Source: Rubrolithibacter danxiaensis
Lineage (GTDB): Bacteria > Bacteroidota > Bacteroidia > Sphingobacteriales > Sphingobacteriaceae
DNA: 64,000 nucleotides
Direction: 5' to 3'
NCBI RefSeq assembly: GCF_047272945.1
Contig: NZ_JBKOPS010000008.1
Span: 123,393-187,392 of the forward strand
Part shown: positions 27,358 through 36,954 of the stretch, piece by piece
Layout: every line of letters starts with the position of its first letter
Position numbering within the stretch: the first letter of the stretch is position 1
Notes under the pieces: model-generated
Told to the model about the DNA's origin: nothing
What the model saw: the letters and a program-made list of their open reading frames with translations, nothing else
Database searches by the model: none
Made by a program: the position numbers and the translations under genes

Positions 27358-28470
27358 ATGAAAAAAATTTTCAACTCGTTTCTTCTGCTATTTGTTCCAT
27401 TTGCTATGATGGCACAAACAAAATACAATTTACTGATAGGCACTTATACCCAGGGGAAAAGCGAAGGAATTTATGTTTATGAATTTAACTCTGAAAACGG
27501 ACAACTTCAATATAAAAACAAAGTAAAAACAGAGAATCCTTCGTTCTTAACACTTTCTCACAATAAGAAGTATTTGTATGCAGTTAATGAAGTGGATAAT
27601 GGAAAGGTTACAGCCTTTAAATTTAATCCATCTACGGGCCAGATGGATTCTTTGAACCAGGTTTCGAGCGAGGGTGGTGCACCGTGTTACATTGCTATTG
27701 ATAATAAAGATAAAAATGTAATTGTTGGGAATTACTTTGGCGGCAACTTAGCGGTATTACCAGTACACAATAACGGTGAGCTGGGCTCATCTATACAAAG
27801 TATCCAGCATACCGGACACGGCATTAATAAAGAAAGGCAGGAAAAAGCACACGTCCACTCAACACAATTCTCTCCGGATTATACTTTTTTAATTGTTAAT
27901 GATCTGGGCCTGGATCGTTTAATCAGTTATCCGTATAATTCTTCAGATAACAAACCGCTTACAGAAAATAATCCTCCGTTTTATCAGTTTGAAGGAGGTA
28001 AAGGAACACGGCACCTGGCATTTCATCCGAATGGAAAGTTTGCCTATACTATCCAGGAACTTTCTGCTGATGTAATAGGCTTTAATTATAAATCGGGTGT
28101 ATTTACTCCTTTCCAGACAATTACAATGCTTCCCGAAGGATTTAAAGGAGATGTTGGAGCAGCAGAAATTGAAATATCAGCAGATGGCAAGTTTCTATAT
28201 GCTTCCAACCGTTTAGATATTAACGATATTGTTATTTATTCAATTGATCAGAAATCAGGAAAATTAACATACGTTGGAAGGGAAGCATCTTCTGTAAAAA
28301 CTCCCCGCAGCTTTACCATTGACCCTTCGGGAAACTTTTTACTGGTTGCCAATCAGGGTACAGATGATATAATAGTATTTAAACGTGATAAAAAAACGGG
28401 GTTGTTAACTAAAACAGACAACAGGATTGAAGTTGGCACTCCGGTTTATCTTCTTTTCTCGAAGAAGTAA
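27358..28470 (+). CDS. secreted lactonase-family seven-bladed propeller (6-phosphogluconolactonase-like)
   Basis: 370 residues from ATG at 27358. Signal peptide: hydrophobic residues 5-18 ending MMAQ. The remainder repeats propeller blades with motifs such as LLIGTYTQGKSEGIYVY, PSFLTLSHNKKYLYAVNE, HVHSTQFSPDYTFLIVNDLG, GGKGTRHLAFHPNGKFAYTIQE and PRSFTIDPSGNFLLVANQ. This is the Lactonase (Pgl, YbhE) family. Because it is exported, a role on extracellular lactones or in muconate-like chemistry is possible; the phosphogluconolactone role would need cytoplasmic location. Confidence 0.85.
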   Translation: MKKIFNSFLLLFVPFAMMAQTKYNLLIGTYTQGKSEGIYVYEFNSENGQLQYKNKVKTENPSFLTLSHNKKYLYAVNEVDNGKVTAFKFNPSTGQMDSLNQVSSEGGAPCYIAIDNKDKNVIVGNYFGGNLAVLPVHNNGELGSSIQSIQHTGHGINKERQEKAHVHSTQFSPDYTFLIVNDLGLDRLISYPYNSSDNKPLTENNPPFYQFEGGKGTRHLAFHPNGKFAYTIQELSADVIGFNYKSGVFTPFQTITMLPEGFKGDVGAAEIEISADGKFLYASNRLDINDIVIYSIDQKSGKLTYVGREASSVKTPRSFTIDPSGNFLLVANQGTDDIIVFKRDKKTGLLTKTDNRIEVGTPVYLLFSKK

Positions 28471-28475
28471 TTTAC

Positions 28476-28507
28476 TCAGAACGCCTGATTAATTTCAGGC
28501 GTTCTGA
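28476..28507. terminator. bidirectional terminator between the lactonase gene and bshA
   Basis: Perfect 13-base inverted repeat TCAGAACGCCTGA / TCAGGCGTTCTGA with a 6-base loop. It includes the last codons of bshA, so the genes converge on it. U-runs are weak. Confidence 0.65.
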
Positions 28508-29643
28508 TATTTCGAAAAGCTTCTTTCCATAACTTCCCGGTAATAATCTTCGTAAATTGGTAAAATAAGGCTTAAGTCAAATTCCCTGGCCCTGTTGAGT
28601 GCATTCTCTTTAAACTGAAGCAGTCGTTCCTTATCAGCTAAAATGTAAATTGCATTTTTAGCCATATCATCCACATCGCCTACCGGGCTTAAAAATCCTG
28701 TTACTCCGTTTATATTCAACTCGGGTAAACCACCGGTATTGGTAGAAATTACCGGAACTTTGCATGCCATTGCTTCCAGCGCAGCAAGTCCGAAACTTTC
28801 AGATTCCGAAGGCATTAAAAATAAATCTGCAACAGAAAGAATTTCTTCAACAGCATCTTGTTTACCTAAAAAGCGTACGTTCTCGCAAATACCCAGCTGG
28901 CGGCAAAGTTGCTCACAATTTACCCGATCAACGCCATCTCCAACCATTAATAATTTCGAGGGAATCTGTTCAAGAACTTTTTTAAACACTTTAATTACGT
29001 CCGAAGCTCTTTTTACTTTTCGGAAGTTAGAGGTATGTACCAGGATGCATTCATTATTTGGAGCGATTGCCTTTTTAAAATGATCCTTTGGTTTCAGGTT
29101 AAAACGATCAGAATCAATAAAGTTCTGGATAACGCGGATTTCATTATTGATTTCAAAATGTTCAAGAGTAGATCTTTTCAGATCTTCTGAAACCGCAGTA
29201 ACGCCATCTGATTGATTGATAGAAAAAGTTACTACGGGTTTGTAGGTAACATCTTTACCAACAAGGGTAATATCGGTTCCGTGCAATGTTGTAACTACAG
29301 GAATATGAATTCCATAAGTAGCAAGGATCTGTTTGGCCATAAACGCAGCCGAAGCATGCGGAATGGCGTAATGGACATGAAGAAGGTCCAGTTTTTCAAA
29401 GCGGACCACATCTACCAGCTTGCTTGCCAGGGCAAGTTCATAGGGAGGAAAATCAAATAAAGGATATTTTGAGACAGAAACTTCATGATAGAACAGGTTC
29501 TCGGAAAAAAAATCCAGCCTTGCAGGCTGGCTATACGTGATAAAATGAACCTGGTGGCCATGTGCAGCTAATGCTTTGCCTAATTCTGTAGCTACTACCC
29601 CGCTTCCTCCAAAGGTAGGGTAGCATACAATACCTATTCTCAT
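28495..29643 (-). CDS. bshA: N-acetyl-alpha-D-glucosaminyl L-malate synthase BshA
   Basis: 382 residues. A GT4 glycosyltransferase with the BshA-specific N-terminus RIGIVCYPTFGGSGVVATELG and HFITYSQPARLD, plus LHVHYAIPHASAA, TTLHGTDITLVG and the nucleotide-sugar Glu motif SESESFGLAALEAMACKVPVI. It couples UDP-GlcNAc to malate, the first step of bacillithiol synthesis. Other bsh genes are not in the window. Consistent with the bacilliredoxin-like gene at 17253. Full length. Confidence 0.95.
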   Translation of the reverse strand: MRIGIVCYPTFGGSGVVATELGKALAAHGHQVHFITYSQPARLDFFSENLFYHEVSVSKYPLFDFPPYELALASKLVDVVRFEKLDLLHVHYAIPHASAAFMAKQILATYGIHIPVVTTLHGTDITLVGKDVTYKPVVTFSINQSDGVTAVSEDLKRSTLEHFEINNEIRVIQNFIDSDRFNLKPKDHFKKAIAPNNECILVHTSNFRKVKRASDVIKVFKKVLEQIPSKLLMVGDGVDRVNCEQLCRQLGICENVRFLGKQDAVEEILSVADLFLMPSESESFGLAALEAMACKVPVISTNTGGLPELNINGVTGFLSPVGDVDDMAKNAIYILADKERLLQFKENALNRAREFDLSLILPIYEDYYREVMERSFSKYQNA

Positions 29644-29779
29644 GCTACAAATTAAAAGGAAAATTAGAAACCGATTGTTTTTGTAACGTCAATTTAACAG
29701 AGGGGGATAGTAGCTGATAAATAACAAAGCTTTTCCGGCTATCAGCTAACTGCTAATCCCTAGCATCCGTATCTTCTTC

Positions 29780-31615
29780 TTACTCCTTTTCTATAATTCC
29801 GGCTTTATTTATTGCTTTGTAAACCGCATCCTGAACTTTTGCCCTGATATTCATGCTTTGAAGCTTATTTGCACCCGGAGTTTGAACCCTGTTCGACAGG
29901 AAAATATAAACCAGATTATATTTAGGATCTACCCACACACATGTTCCGGTAAAGCCGGTGTGGCCAAATGTTTGCGAAGAAGCGAGACTGGAAGGATAAG
30001 TCCCTGTTTCAGGATCCCACCTGTCAAAACCTAAACCCCGGCGGCTAACATTTGATTGTTTGGAGGTAAACAACTTCACCGTTTCTGGTTTAAAATATTG
30101 CATCCCTCCATACGAACCTCCATTCAGTATCATTTGAAAAAGAATAGCAAGATCATTGGCGCTGGCAAATAACCCTGCATGCCCCGAAACTCCTCCAACC
30201 ATAGCAGCGCCCTGATCGTGTACAAACCCCTGGAGCAGTGTTTTCCGGAAATAAGTATCATTCTCGGTAGGAACTATTTTTTCCCTCGGAAAGCGATAAC
30301 GCGGATTAAACCCGGCTGTTTTCATCCCGAGGGGCTGGTAGAACTGTTCAGAAACGTATTGAGCTAAAGGCTGAATCGCTTGCCTTTCAACAATCTCCTT
30401 CATAAAATACATACTCAAATCGCTGTAAACATATTTCCCCCTGCTTTCAAGATGCGACTTTACCATTTGAGGCCACATAATATCTTCAAAATACCCTTTC
30501 CGCAGGTAGTAATTATCCGCAACTTTTACCGGATACATTTCAGAAGAATCACGGCTATATTCACCGGGTTTAATACTTTCATAAAATGGAATGTACGGAA
30601 CAAGCCCTGCCTGATGCAGTAATAGTTCCCTCACCCGAATATCGTTTTTATTTGTGGAGCGTGCCTCGGGAATATAGGCCCCAACATTGGTATCTAATTT
30701 TATCTTTTCCTGCTCGTAAAGGCGCATTGTTGCCATTGTTGTTGCTGAAATCTTAGTAACCGAAGCGAGATCAAAAATATCGTCAATGCTGTCCGCACGC
30801 TGATTATCGTAGGTATAATAGCCATATGCCTTATTAAAAATTACTTTCCCGTCTTTGGCAACCAGAACTACTGCACCCGGCGTAGCTTTTTTATTTATCG
30901 CATCTTCTACTATTGCGTCTATAGGGCGAATCAGATTATCTGAATTTATTTCTACCGACTCAGGAACAGCGTAATTTAGCCGGTTAGCACTGGTAACAAA
31001 ACCGTCGCCCTGTTTATATTTTAAAGATGCTGACTGTTTAAGTTTACCGCTTGCAGCCAGCCCTCCGAATATAAGCTGCGCTGAAACCTGCGCCTGTTCT
31101 GCCGATTCTTTTGCAGACCAGATAATGGGACTGTTGATACTGTCTAAATTAGCCAGCGATGAAACATTTCCGTTTAATACCAGAATAAGCTGCCTGTTTT
31201 TTTCCATATCCTTGATGAAAGACATGATGGCAGGGTTATTAAGGCCCGCATCGGTTACCTGCACAATAATAGTGTTGTAAAATTTCAAATCGCCGTTCAA
31301 AAGATTAAGTTGCACAGGAGACGCATTAAACGATAATGCTGAGAATACATCCGCTTTAGCGTACTTATTTAATATGCTATCGAAAACAGTATTAAAAGAT
31401 GCACTTAAATTAACACTTGCAACTTTTTTGCTCTGCAAATCTCGTAAAGGAATAATAGCAGGCTGATTGTTCAGTAATACTGTAGCAAGTTCTGCTTCCC
31501 GTATATTGGATACCCATTTTTGATTACTGACATGGGTAGAAGGCTGGGCACAGGCTGTTATAGTTAAGGTTAAAGCAAAAATGCAACAGTAAAGTTGAAG
31601 AAATTTTTCTCTCAT
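29780..31615 (-). CDS. serine hydrolase (class C beta-lactamase fold) with an N-terminal GH3-C-like domain
   Basis: 611 residues. A signal peptide ending near CAQP (possible lipoprotein Cys) is followed by about 200 residues resembling the C-terminal domain of family 3 glycoside hydrolases (AQVSAQLIFGGLAASGKLKQSASLKY) but without a GH3 catalytic barrel. The C-terminal beta-lactamase/penicillin-binding-like domain has SVTK (Ser285, Lys288), YSD near 395 and HTG near 556. In other Bacteroidota a larger protein combines GH3 barrel, GH3-C and beta-lactamase parts, so this looks like a shortened version. It may act on peptidoglycan fragments. Confidence 0.85.
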   Translation of the reverse strand: MREKFLQLYCCIFALTLTITACAQPSTHVSNQKWVSNIREAELATVLLNNQPAIIPLRDLQSKKVASVNLSASFNTVFDSILNKYAKADVFSALSFNASPVQLNLLNGDLKFYNTIIVQVTDAGLNNPAIMSFIKDMEKNRQLILVLNGNVSSLANLDSINSPIIWSAKESAEQAQVSAQLIFGGLAASGKLKQSASLKYKQGDGFVTSANRLNYAVPESVEINSDNLIRPIDAIVEDAINKKATPGAVVLVAKDGKVIFNKAYGYYTYDNQRADSIDDIFDLASVTKISATTMATMRLYEQEKIKLDTNVGAYIPEARSTNKNDIRVRELLLHQAGLVPYIPFYESIKPGEYSRDSSEMYPVKVADNYYLRKGYFEDIMWPQMVKSHLESRGKYVYSDLSMYFMKEIVERQAIQPLAQYVSEQFYQPLGMKTAGFNPRYRFPREKIVPTENDTYFRKTLLQGFVHDQGAAMVGGVSGHAGLFASANDLAILFQMILNGGSYGGMQYFKPETVKLFTSKQSNVSRRGLGFDRWDPETGTYPSSLASSQTFGHTGFTGTCVWVDPKYNLVYIFLSNRVQTPGANKLQSMNIRAKVQDAVYKAINKAGIIEKE

Positions 31616-31808
31616 TGTAATGAATCAAGCTTTAGATATGTAAAGAATCCTTTGCAGGCTGTCAATACAACGTTACAAAAATAAAAAGCTTTTGTCCCTA
31701 TCTTTTTTTAATACATCTACTTCTACCAGGAAATAAAAAGCGTATTAGAATTGATTATTAAAAATAATTACATTCGTGATTAAAATTCAAACTATCAACA
31801 CAACAATT

Positions 31809-32162
31809 ATGAGTAAAAAAGATTCATCCAGAAGAGATTGGTTTATATCTATCCTTGTAACTGTTATTATTCTTAGTATTGGAGGTTATTTATACTATAA
31901 AAACAACTACGCTCAAAAGTACCCTGCAATTGCAGCTAACGGCGAAAATCCGCAATTAGTAACATATATAAAGAAAAAACTGGCTAATCCAGCATCCTTT
32001 AAACACATACAAACAATCAATGTAGCTTCGGAAGAACGGCCAGCCTTAGTAATGAAGTTTTCCTGCGAAGAGAAAGGAAAGAAGTTCACTTACAGCACTT
32101 CTGCAAAATTTGACCCGGAAACAGGAGAACTTTACGAAGTTAAAATCTTTCAAAGTAATTAA
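31809..32162 (+). CDS. small single-span membrane protein, function unknown
   Basis: 117 residues from the ATG at 31809. A short basic start (MSKKDSSRRD), one membrane span (WFISILVTVIILSIGGYLYY) and an extracytoplasmic domain with LKMKFSCEEKGKKF-like beta-strand pattern and a final FDPETGELYEVKIF. I do not recognise the family. It lies before mutL but is separated by about 136 bases. Confidence 0.7.
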   Translation: MSKKDSSRRDWFISILVTVIILSIGGYLYYKNNYAQKYPAIAANGENPQLVTYIKKKLANPASFKHIQTINVASEERPALVMKFSCEEKGKKFTYSTSAKFDPETGELYEVKIFQSN

Positions 32163-32298
32163 GGCTCTTAAAAGTTACTTTTTATTTATACCGAACAAAC
32201 TTATCTTTACCATTCAAAACCAGAAAAGCAAAAATTTAACATAATACTGCCTAAAAATGTTAACTTTTAGCTAACGAATATAGAAGGAGTAAAGAAAT

Positions 32299-34164
32299 TT
32301 GTCTGATATTATCCAGCTTTTACCAGATTCGGTTGCTAACCAGATAGCTGCTGGTGAAGTAGTCCAAAGACCGGCATCTGCAGTAAAAGAACTTATAGAA
32401 AATTCTATTGATGCAGGAGCTGACAAAATTCAGCTGATCATTAAGGATGCCGGTAAAACACTCATCCAGATTATCGACAATGGCTGCGGAATGAGCATTA
32501 CCGATGCCCGGATGTGTTTTGAAAGGCATGCAACCTCAAAAATCCGTCAGGCCGATGACCTGTTTGCTATTCGTACCATGGGCTTTCGCGGAGAAGCGAT
32601 GGCTTCAATAGCCGCTATCTCTCAGGTAGAACTCAGGACACGGCGACACGAAGATGAATTAGGAACTTGTATCAGCATAGAAGGATCTGAAGTAATCAGC
32701 CAGGAGCCTGTTTCATGTCCGCCCGGAACAAGCATCAGCGTAAAAAACTTATTTTACAACACTCCTGCCCGCCGAAATTTCTTAAAGGGGAACACGGTAG
32801 AACTGCGGCACATAATTGATGAATTTCAACGGGTAGCACTTGCCCATCCCGACCTGTTCTTTTCCCTACATCACGATGGAAACGAAGTGTTCCATTTGCC
32901 CAAGGGAAGCTTAAAACAACGAATTATTCATCTTTTCGGCAATGCGTATAATCAAAAACTAGTTCCGGTAGAAGAAGAAACCAGCATTATTGATTTAAAA
33001 GGCTATATCGGCAAACCGGAGTTTGCTAAAAAAACACGGGGAGAGCAATTCTTTTTTGTAAACAAACGCTTTATAAAAGACCCTTATCTTAATCATGCGG
33101 TATTAAACGCCTACGAAGAAGTTCTACCTGCCGACAGCTATCCGCTATATGTTCTTTTTATTGATATTGATCCTGCAAAAATCGATATTAACGTTCATCC
33201 TACTAAAACAGAAATTAAATACCAGGACGAAAAAGCCCTGTATGCAATTATCCGTTCGGCTGTAAAACGATCGCTGGGTAAATACAATATCACTCCTACA
33301 CTCGATTTTAATCAGGAAACCGGGTTCAGCCATATGATAACTCCAAAAGCTCCCGAAGATATTGTTCCGCCACAAATCAGTTTTAATCCAGATTTCAATC
33401 CTTTTCAATCTGAGCAAAAGCAAGATCGGGAACTTCCCTTTCTGAGAAATTTTGACGACGACCGGAAGAGCTCGTCGTCTATAAGCAAGAACTGGGGCTC
33501 GCTATACGAGATAGTTAAAACAGAGCAGCCTGCGCAGTTCCAGCTACCGGTAGATGACTTTCCGGAGGAAAAAGCAGTTGTCAAAAGTGCTGATAGTAAC
33601 AGGCAAATATTTCAGCTTCATAACCGATTTATCATTTCGCAGATAAAATCGGGCTTTATGCTTATTGAGCAGCAGGCAGCACACGAACGGATTTTATACG
33701 AGCGCTTTCTGCAGGAACTTGAGAACCACCAGGGAGTAAGTCAGCAAAGTTTGTTTCCGCAAACAGTAACCCTTTCGGCAGTTGATTTTGAACTGGTAAA
33801 AGAATTGTTACCCGACATTCAGGCGCTGGGATTTCAGATAAGGGAATTTGGAAAAAACACACTTATCGTAGAAGGAATTCCGGCAGACATCGGCTCAAAC
33901 ATTAATGAGGCAGAAATGCTGGAGCGATTGATAGAAGGCTTTAAAAACAATTTTGCACTTTTAAAACTCGACAAGCGAGATAATCTGGCAAAAACACTTG
34001 CCCGTAACGCTGCAATACGCCCTGGCACAGCTTTATCTCAGGAAGAAATGAACAACCTCATAGATCAGTTGTTTGCATGCCAGATGCCTAATACCTCTAT
34101 CCACGGTAAACCGGTAATTATTACCTTTACACTGGAAGAACTGTTACAAAAATTCGAAAAATAA
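32299..34164 (+). CDS. mutL: DNA mismatch repair protein MutL
   Basis: 621 residues, TTG start with a strong AAGGAG ribosome-binding site 10 bases upstream. GHKL ATPase motifs: IAAGEVVQRPASAVKELIENSIDAGA, IIDNGCGM, FERHATSKI and GFRGEAMASI. The C-terminal dimerisation/endonuclease domain has EQQAAHERILYE where nuclease-active MutL proteins have DQHA..E....E, and ends IHGKPVIITFT in place of HGRP. Two presumed metal-binding residues are therefore altered. It couples MutS mismatch recognition to strand removal. First of a run with two rhomboids and an EEP hydrolase. Confidence 0.96.
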   Translation: MSDIIQLLPDSVANQIAAGEVVQRPASAVKELIENSIDAGADKIQLIIKDAGKTLIQIIDNGCGMSITDARMCFERHATSKIRQADDLFAIRTMGFRGEAMASIAAISQVELRTRRHEDELGTCISIEGSEVISQEPVSCPPGTSISVKNLFYNTPARRNFLKGNTVELRHIIDEFQRVALAHPDLFFSLHHDGNEVFHLPKGSLKQRIIHLFGNAYNQKLVPVEEETSIIDLKGYIGKPEFAKKTRGEQFFFVNKRFIKDPYLNHAVLNAYEEVLPADSYPLYVLFIDIDPAKIDINVHPTKTEIKYQDEKALYAIIRSAVKRSLGKYNITPTLDFNQETGFSHMITPKAPEDIVPPQISFNPDFNPFQSEQKQDRELPFLRNFDDDRKSSSSISKNWGSLYEIVKTEQPAQFQLPVDDFPEEKAVVKSADSNRQIFQLHNRFIISQIKSGFMLIEQQAAHERILYERFLQELENHQGVSQQSLFPQTVTLSAVDFELVKELLPDIQALGFQIREFGKNTLIVEGIPADIGSNINEAEMLERLIEGFKNNFALLKLDKRDNLAKTLARNAAIRPGTALSQEEMNNLIDQLFACQMPNTSIHGKPVIITFTLEELLQKFEK

Positions 34165-34178
34165 AGAGAAAGCATATA

Positions 34179-34886
34179 ATGAATAGCTACAGATCCTCGC
34201 CATTTGCTAATATTCCTCCGGTAGTAAAAAATCTGCTTATCATAAATATCATTTTTTTTATTGCCACATTGCTTTTTGAAAATTCTCCACTCGTTCAATG
34301 GTTTGCAGTTTTTTATTTTGACTCCCCTTTTTTCAAAGTATGGCAACTTGTTACCTATATGTTTATGCATGGCGGTTGGGCGCATATTTTTTTCAACATG
34401 TTTGCCCTTTTTACCTTTGGCACTGCACTTGAATACCTGATGGGGTCAAAGCGGTTCCTTAATTTTTACCTGATAACAGGCTTAGGAGCGTTGGTTTTAC
34501 AGGAGGCGGTACAAGCTATTGAGCTTTATTCACTTACCGGGCATATCGCACTTAATCTTAATTCATTTCAATTTACAAGCCAGGAACAATTAAATACAGT
34601 AAGAGAAATTTATACAAGCCCGATGTTAGGCGCTTCTGGTGCTATCTTCGGCCTTTTAATTGCCTTTGGAATGCTTTTTCCGAATGCGGAATTATTTTTA
34701 CTTTTTTTCCCGTTTCCGGTAAAAGCTAAATACTTAATTCCCATTTACGTCGTAATAGAATTATTCCTGGGGGTAGCCCGTTTTTCAGGTGATTCTATTG
34801 CGCACTTCGCTCATTTAGGAGGCGCACTATTTGGTTTCATACTGATAAAAATCTGGAAAATAAGGAGACCGGGAGGTTTTATATGA
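34179..34886 (+). CDS. rhomboid intramembrane serine protease
   Basis: 235 residues with about six membrane spans. Catalytic dyad: Ser153 in GASGAIFG and His212 in AHLGG. The HGGWAHIFFNMFAL motif (His and Asn for the oxyanion hole) is intact. Cleaves membrane-spanning substrates. It begins 15 bases after mutL and its stop overlaps the start of a second rhomboid by 4 bases, so the pair is translationally coupled. Substrate unknown. Confidence 0.93.
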   Translation: MNSYRSSPFANIPPVVKNLLIINIIFFIATLLFENSPLVQWFAVFYFDSPFFKVWQLVTYMFMHGGWAHIFFNMFALFTFGTALEYLMGSKRFLNFYLITGLGALVLQEAVQAIELYSLTGHIALNLNSFQFTSQEQLNTVREIYTSPMLGASGAIFGLLIAFGMLFPNAELFLLFFPFPVKAKYLIPIYVVIELFLGVARFSGDSIAHFAHLGGALFGFILIKIWKIRRPGGFI

Positions 34887-35743
34887 ACAGGTCGTTATTC
34901 AAAGAACTTTGGTTTAAAATGGTTCATTCCGGCAGCCGGATGAATTTATTTATCGGGATAAATATTGCCGTTTTCCTTCTTATCGGAATTATTCATGTCC
35001 TGGAAGTTTTGGGAGGGAATGACGGAATTATAAGCGGTTGGATAACAGCACAGCTGGCTATGCCGGCCTATCTTCCGGCTTTCCTGTATAAATTCTGGAC
35101 TCCTTTTACTTACATGTTTACTCATACGGAGTTCTTCCATATCCTGTTTAATATGCTTTGGCTATACTGGATGGGAAGAATTTTTGAGGATTTCATGAAC
35201 GCCAGGCAATTTACCTTCACTTACCTTGCAGGCGGATTAGCGGGTGCAGCTATCTTTATTTTAGCTTATAATCTCTTTCCGGTATTTCAGAGCAGCCTGC
35301 CGGCAGCACTTATTCTGGGAGCTTCTGCAAGCGTAAGTGCTATTGTTATTGCTACGGCTACACTCGTTCCCGATTATTCTATTATGCTGCTGTTTTTTGG
35401 TGAAGTAAAATTAAAATATCTTGCGCTGGTTTTTATACTGATGGATATTTTAAGTATTGCAGGCAATAATCCGGGAGGAAGTATTGCACATTTAGGCGGA
35501 GCGCTGCTCGGATTTGTTTATATAAAACAATTACGACGAGGTACCGACTGGAGCAAGCTTTTTAAAAGGAAACAAAAGCTGCATGTAATAAAAAATGTGC
35601 AAACAAAGTCTGCTGGCACAGCTACCAGGCTCCCTGATCAGGATGTGATTGATAAAATACTGGATAAAATTTCCAAATCAGGATATGAAAGCCTAACCAG
35701 GCAGGAGAAAGAACAGTTATTTAAAGCGAGTAATAAAGAATGA
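34883..35743 (+). CDS. rhomboid intramembrane serine protease (second copy)
   Basis: 286 residues. Dyad Ser148 in GASASV and His203 in AHLGG, with FFHILFNMLWLYW for the His/Asn motif. Spans are similar to the upstream gene, but this protein has a cytoplasmic C-terminal extension of about 70 residues ending DKILDKISKSGYESLTRQEKEQLF, as in many Bacteroidota rhomboids. Different sequence from the neighbour, so not a recent duplicate. Active by motif. Confidence 0.93.
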   Translation: MNRSLFKELWFKMVHSGSRMNLFIGINIAVFLLIGIIHVLEVLGGNDGIISGWITAQLAMPAYLPAFLYKFWTPFTYMFTHTEFFHILFNMLWLYWMGRIFEDFMNARQFTFTYLAGGLAGAAIFILAYNLFPVFQSSLPAALILGASASVSAIVIATATLVPDYSIMLLFFGEVKLKYLALVFILMDILSIAGNNPGGSIAHLGGALLGFVYIKQLRRGTDWSKLFKRKQKLHVIKNVQTKSAGTATRLPDQDVIDKILDKISKSGYESLTRQEKEQLFKASNKE

Positions 35744-35795
35744 TATCCGATTTAATGAGGCTTAAACAAAAGCTTCGAATCCTTTCTTAACAGCG

Positions 35796-36926
35796 ATGAA
35801 AAGAAAATCTAAAAGAAAATCGGGCAGAAGTTTCTTTATTAAAGTTCTTCTTGTTTTTAATCTGGTAATGGCAGGTTTTCTGCTACTAAGCTATCTTGCC
35901 GCTTTTATTAATCCGCGTTATTTCTGGCCGGTTTCATTTTTCGGGCTGGCATATCCCTGGCTCTTTCTTATTAATTTACTTCTTGTAATTTTCTGGCTGT
36001 TTAAAGAGTGGAAATTAGCCCTTATCTCTGCTGTTTGCATTTTGATTGGCTATAACTGGATTGTAAACAGCATGGGTTTCAGAGAATCGGCTGCAATTGA
36101 TGTTCCAAAATCATCAAGAAACTTCATCAGAATAATGACTTATAATGTTCATTATTTTAAAAAATTCGATTACAATAACGACAAAACAATTAAAAATCAG
36201 ATACTGGATGTAATACGAAGAGAACAACCCGACGTTATTTGCATCCAGGAATTTTGGACAAGGAAAACGGGCGAATATCATAACAGCAAAACATTGAGAG
36301 AAATTTTGCAAACGCACCAGTATTATTTCGAGCCCTATATTGACAATAATTACGAAGCCCAGGGTTTAGCTATTTTTTCAAAATACCCTATAAAAAACAA
36401 AGGGCGTATCCGTTTTCCGAATTCTTCCGGAGGAAATGAAGCCATTTACTCGGACATACAGGTAGAAAAAAAACAATTCAGAATTTATAATGTTCATCTC
36501 CAGTCCATCAGTTTTCAACCCGAAGATTATAAATACTTGAAAGAGGTTACCGAAGAAATAAATACGAATGTGCAATCTTCCCGCCGTATAGGAAGTTTAT
36601 TGAAAAAGGCATTTTTAAAACGCAGCGAGCAGGCCCTTTTATTAAAAAAAGAAACGCAGGAATGCAGATTGCCTTATATTATTGCAGGTGACTTTAACGA
36701 TACTCCTGCTTCTTTTGCCTTAAATACACTTTCTGATGGATTGAAAAACGCCTTCCGTGAAAAAGGAAGTGGCTTTGGAATTACCTACAATGGCGAATTT
36801 CCTAACTTTCAAATCGATTATATACTTACCACTAATGATTTCAACATAAAAAGTTACCGTATTATAGATAAAAAGCTTTCTGACCATTACGCGGTGAGAA
36901 GCGATGTTGAATTCAGCAAAAATTAA
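35796..36926 (+). CDS. membrane-anchored endonuclease/exonuclease/phosphatase family hydrolase
   Basis: 376 residues. Three membrane spans at the N-terminus (about 12-35, 42-62 and 66-85) precede an EEP domain: IMTYNVHYF (metal Asn), DVICIQEFW (Glu), NVHLQS, AGDFNDTP and the closing SDHYAVRSDVE (Asp-His). The metal and catalytic residues of the DNase I/exonuclease III fold are all present. Location suggests the active site faces the periplasm. Substrate (DNA, lipid phosphate or other) is open. Confidence 0.88.
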   Translation: MKRKSKRKSGRSFFIKVLLVFNLVMAGFLLLSYLAAFINPRYFWPVSFFGLAYPWLFLINLLLVIFWLFKEWKLALISAVCILIGYNWIVNSMGFRESAAIDVPKSSRNFIRIMTYNVHYFKKFDYNNDKTIKNQILDVIRREQPDVICIQEFWTRKTGEYHNSKTLREILQTHQYYFEPYIDNNYEAQGLAIFSKYPIKNKGRIRFPNSSGGNEAIYSDIQVEKKQFRIYNVHLQSISFQPEDYKYLKEVTEEINTNVQSSRRIGSLLKKAFLKRSEQALLLKKETQECRLPYIIAGDFNDTPASFALNTLSDGLKNAFREKGSGFGITYNGEFPNFQIDYILTTNDFNIKSYRIIDKKLSDHYAVRSDVEFSKN

Positions 36927-36954
36927 AAACGTCTCAATTTAGTATGTTTACAGT

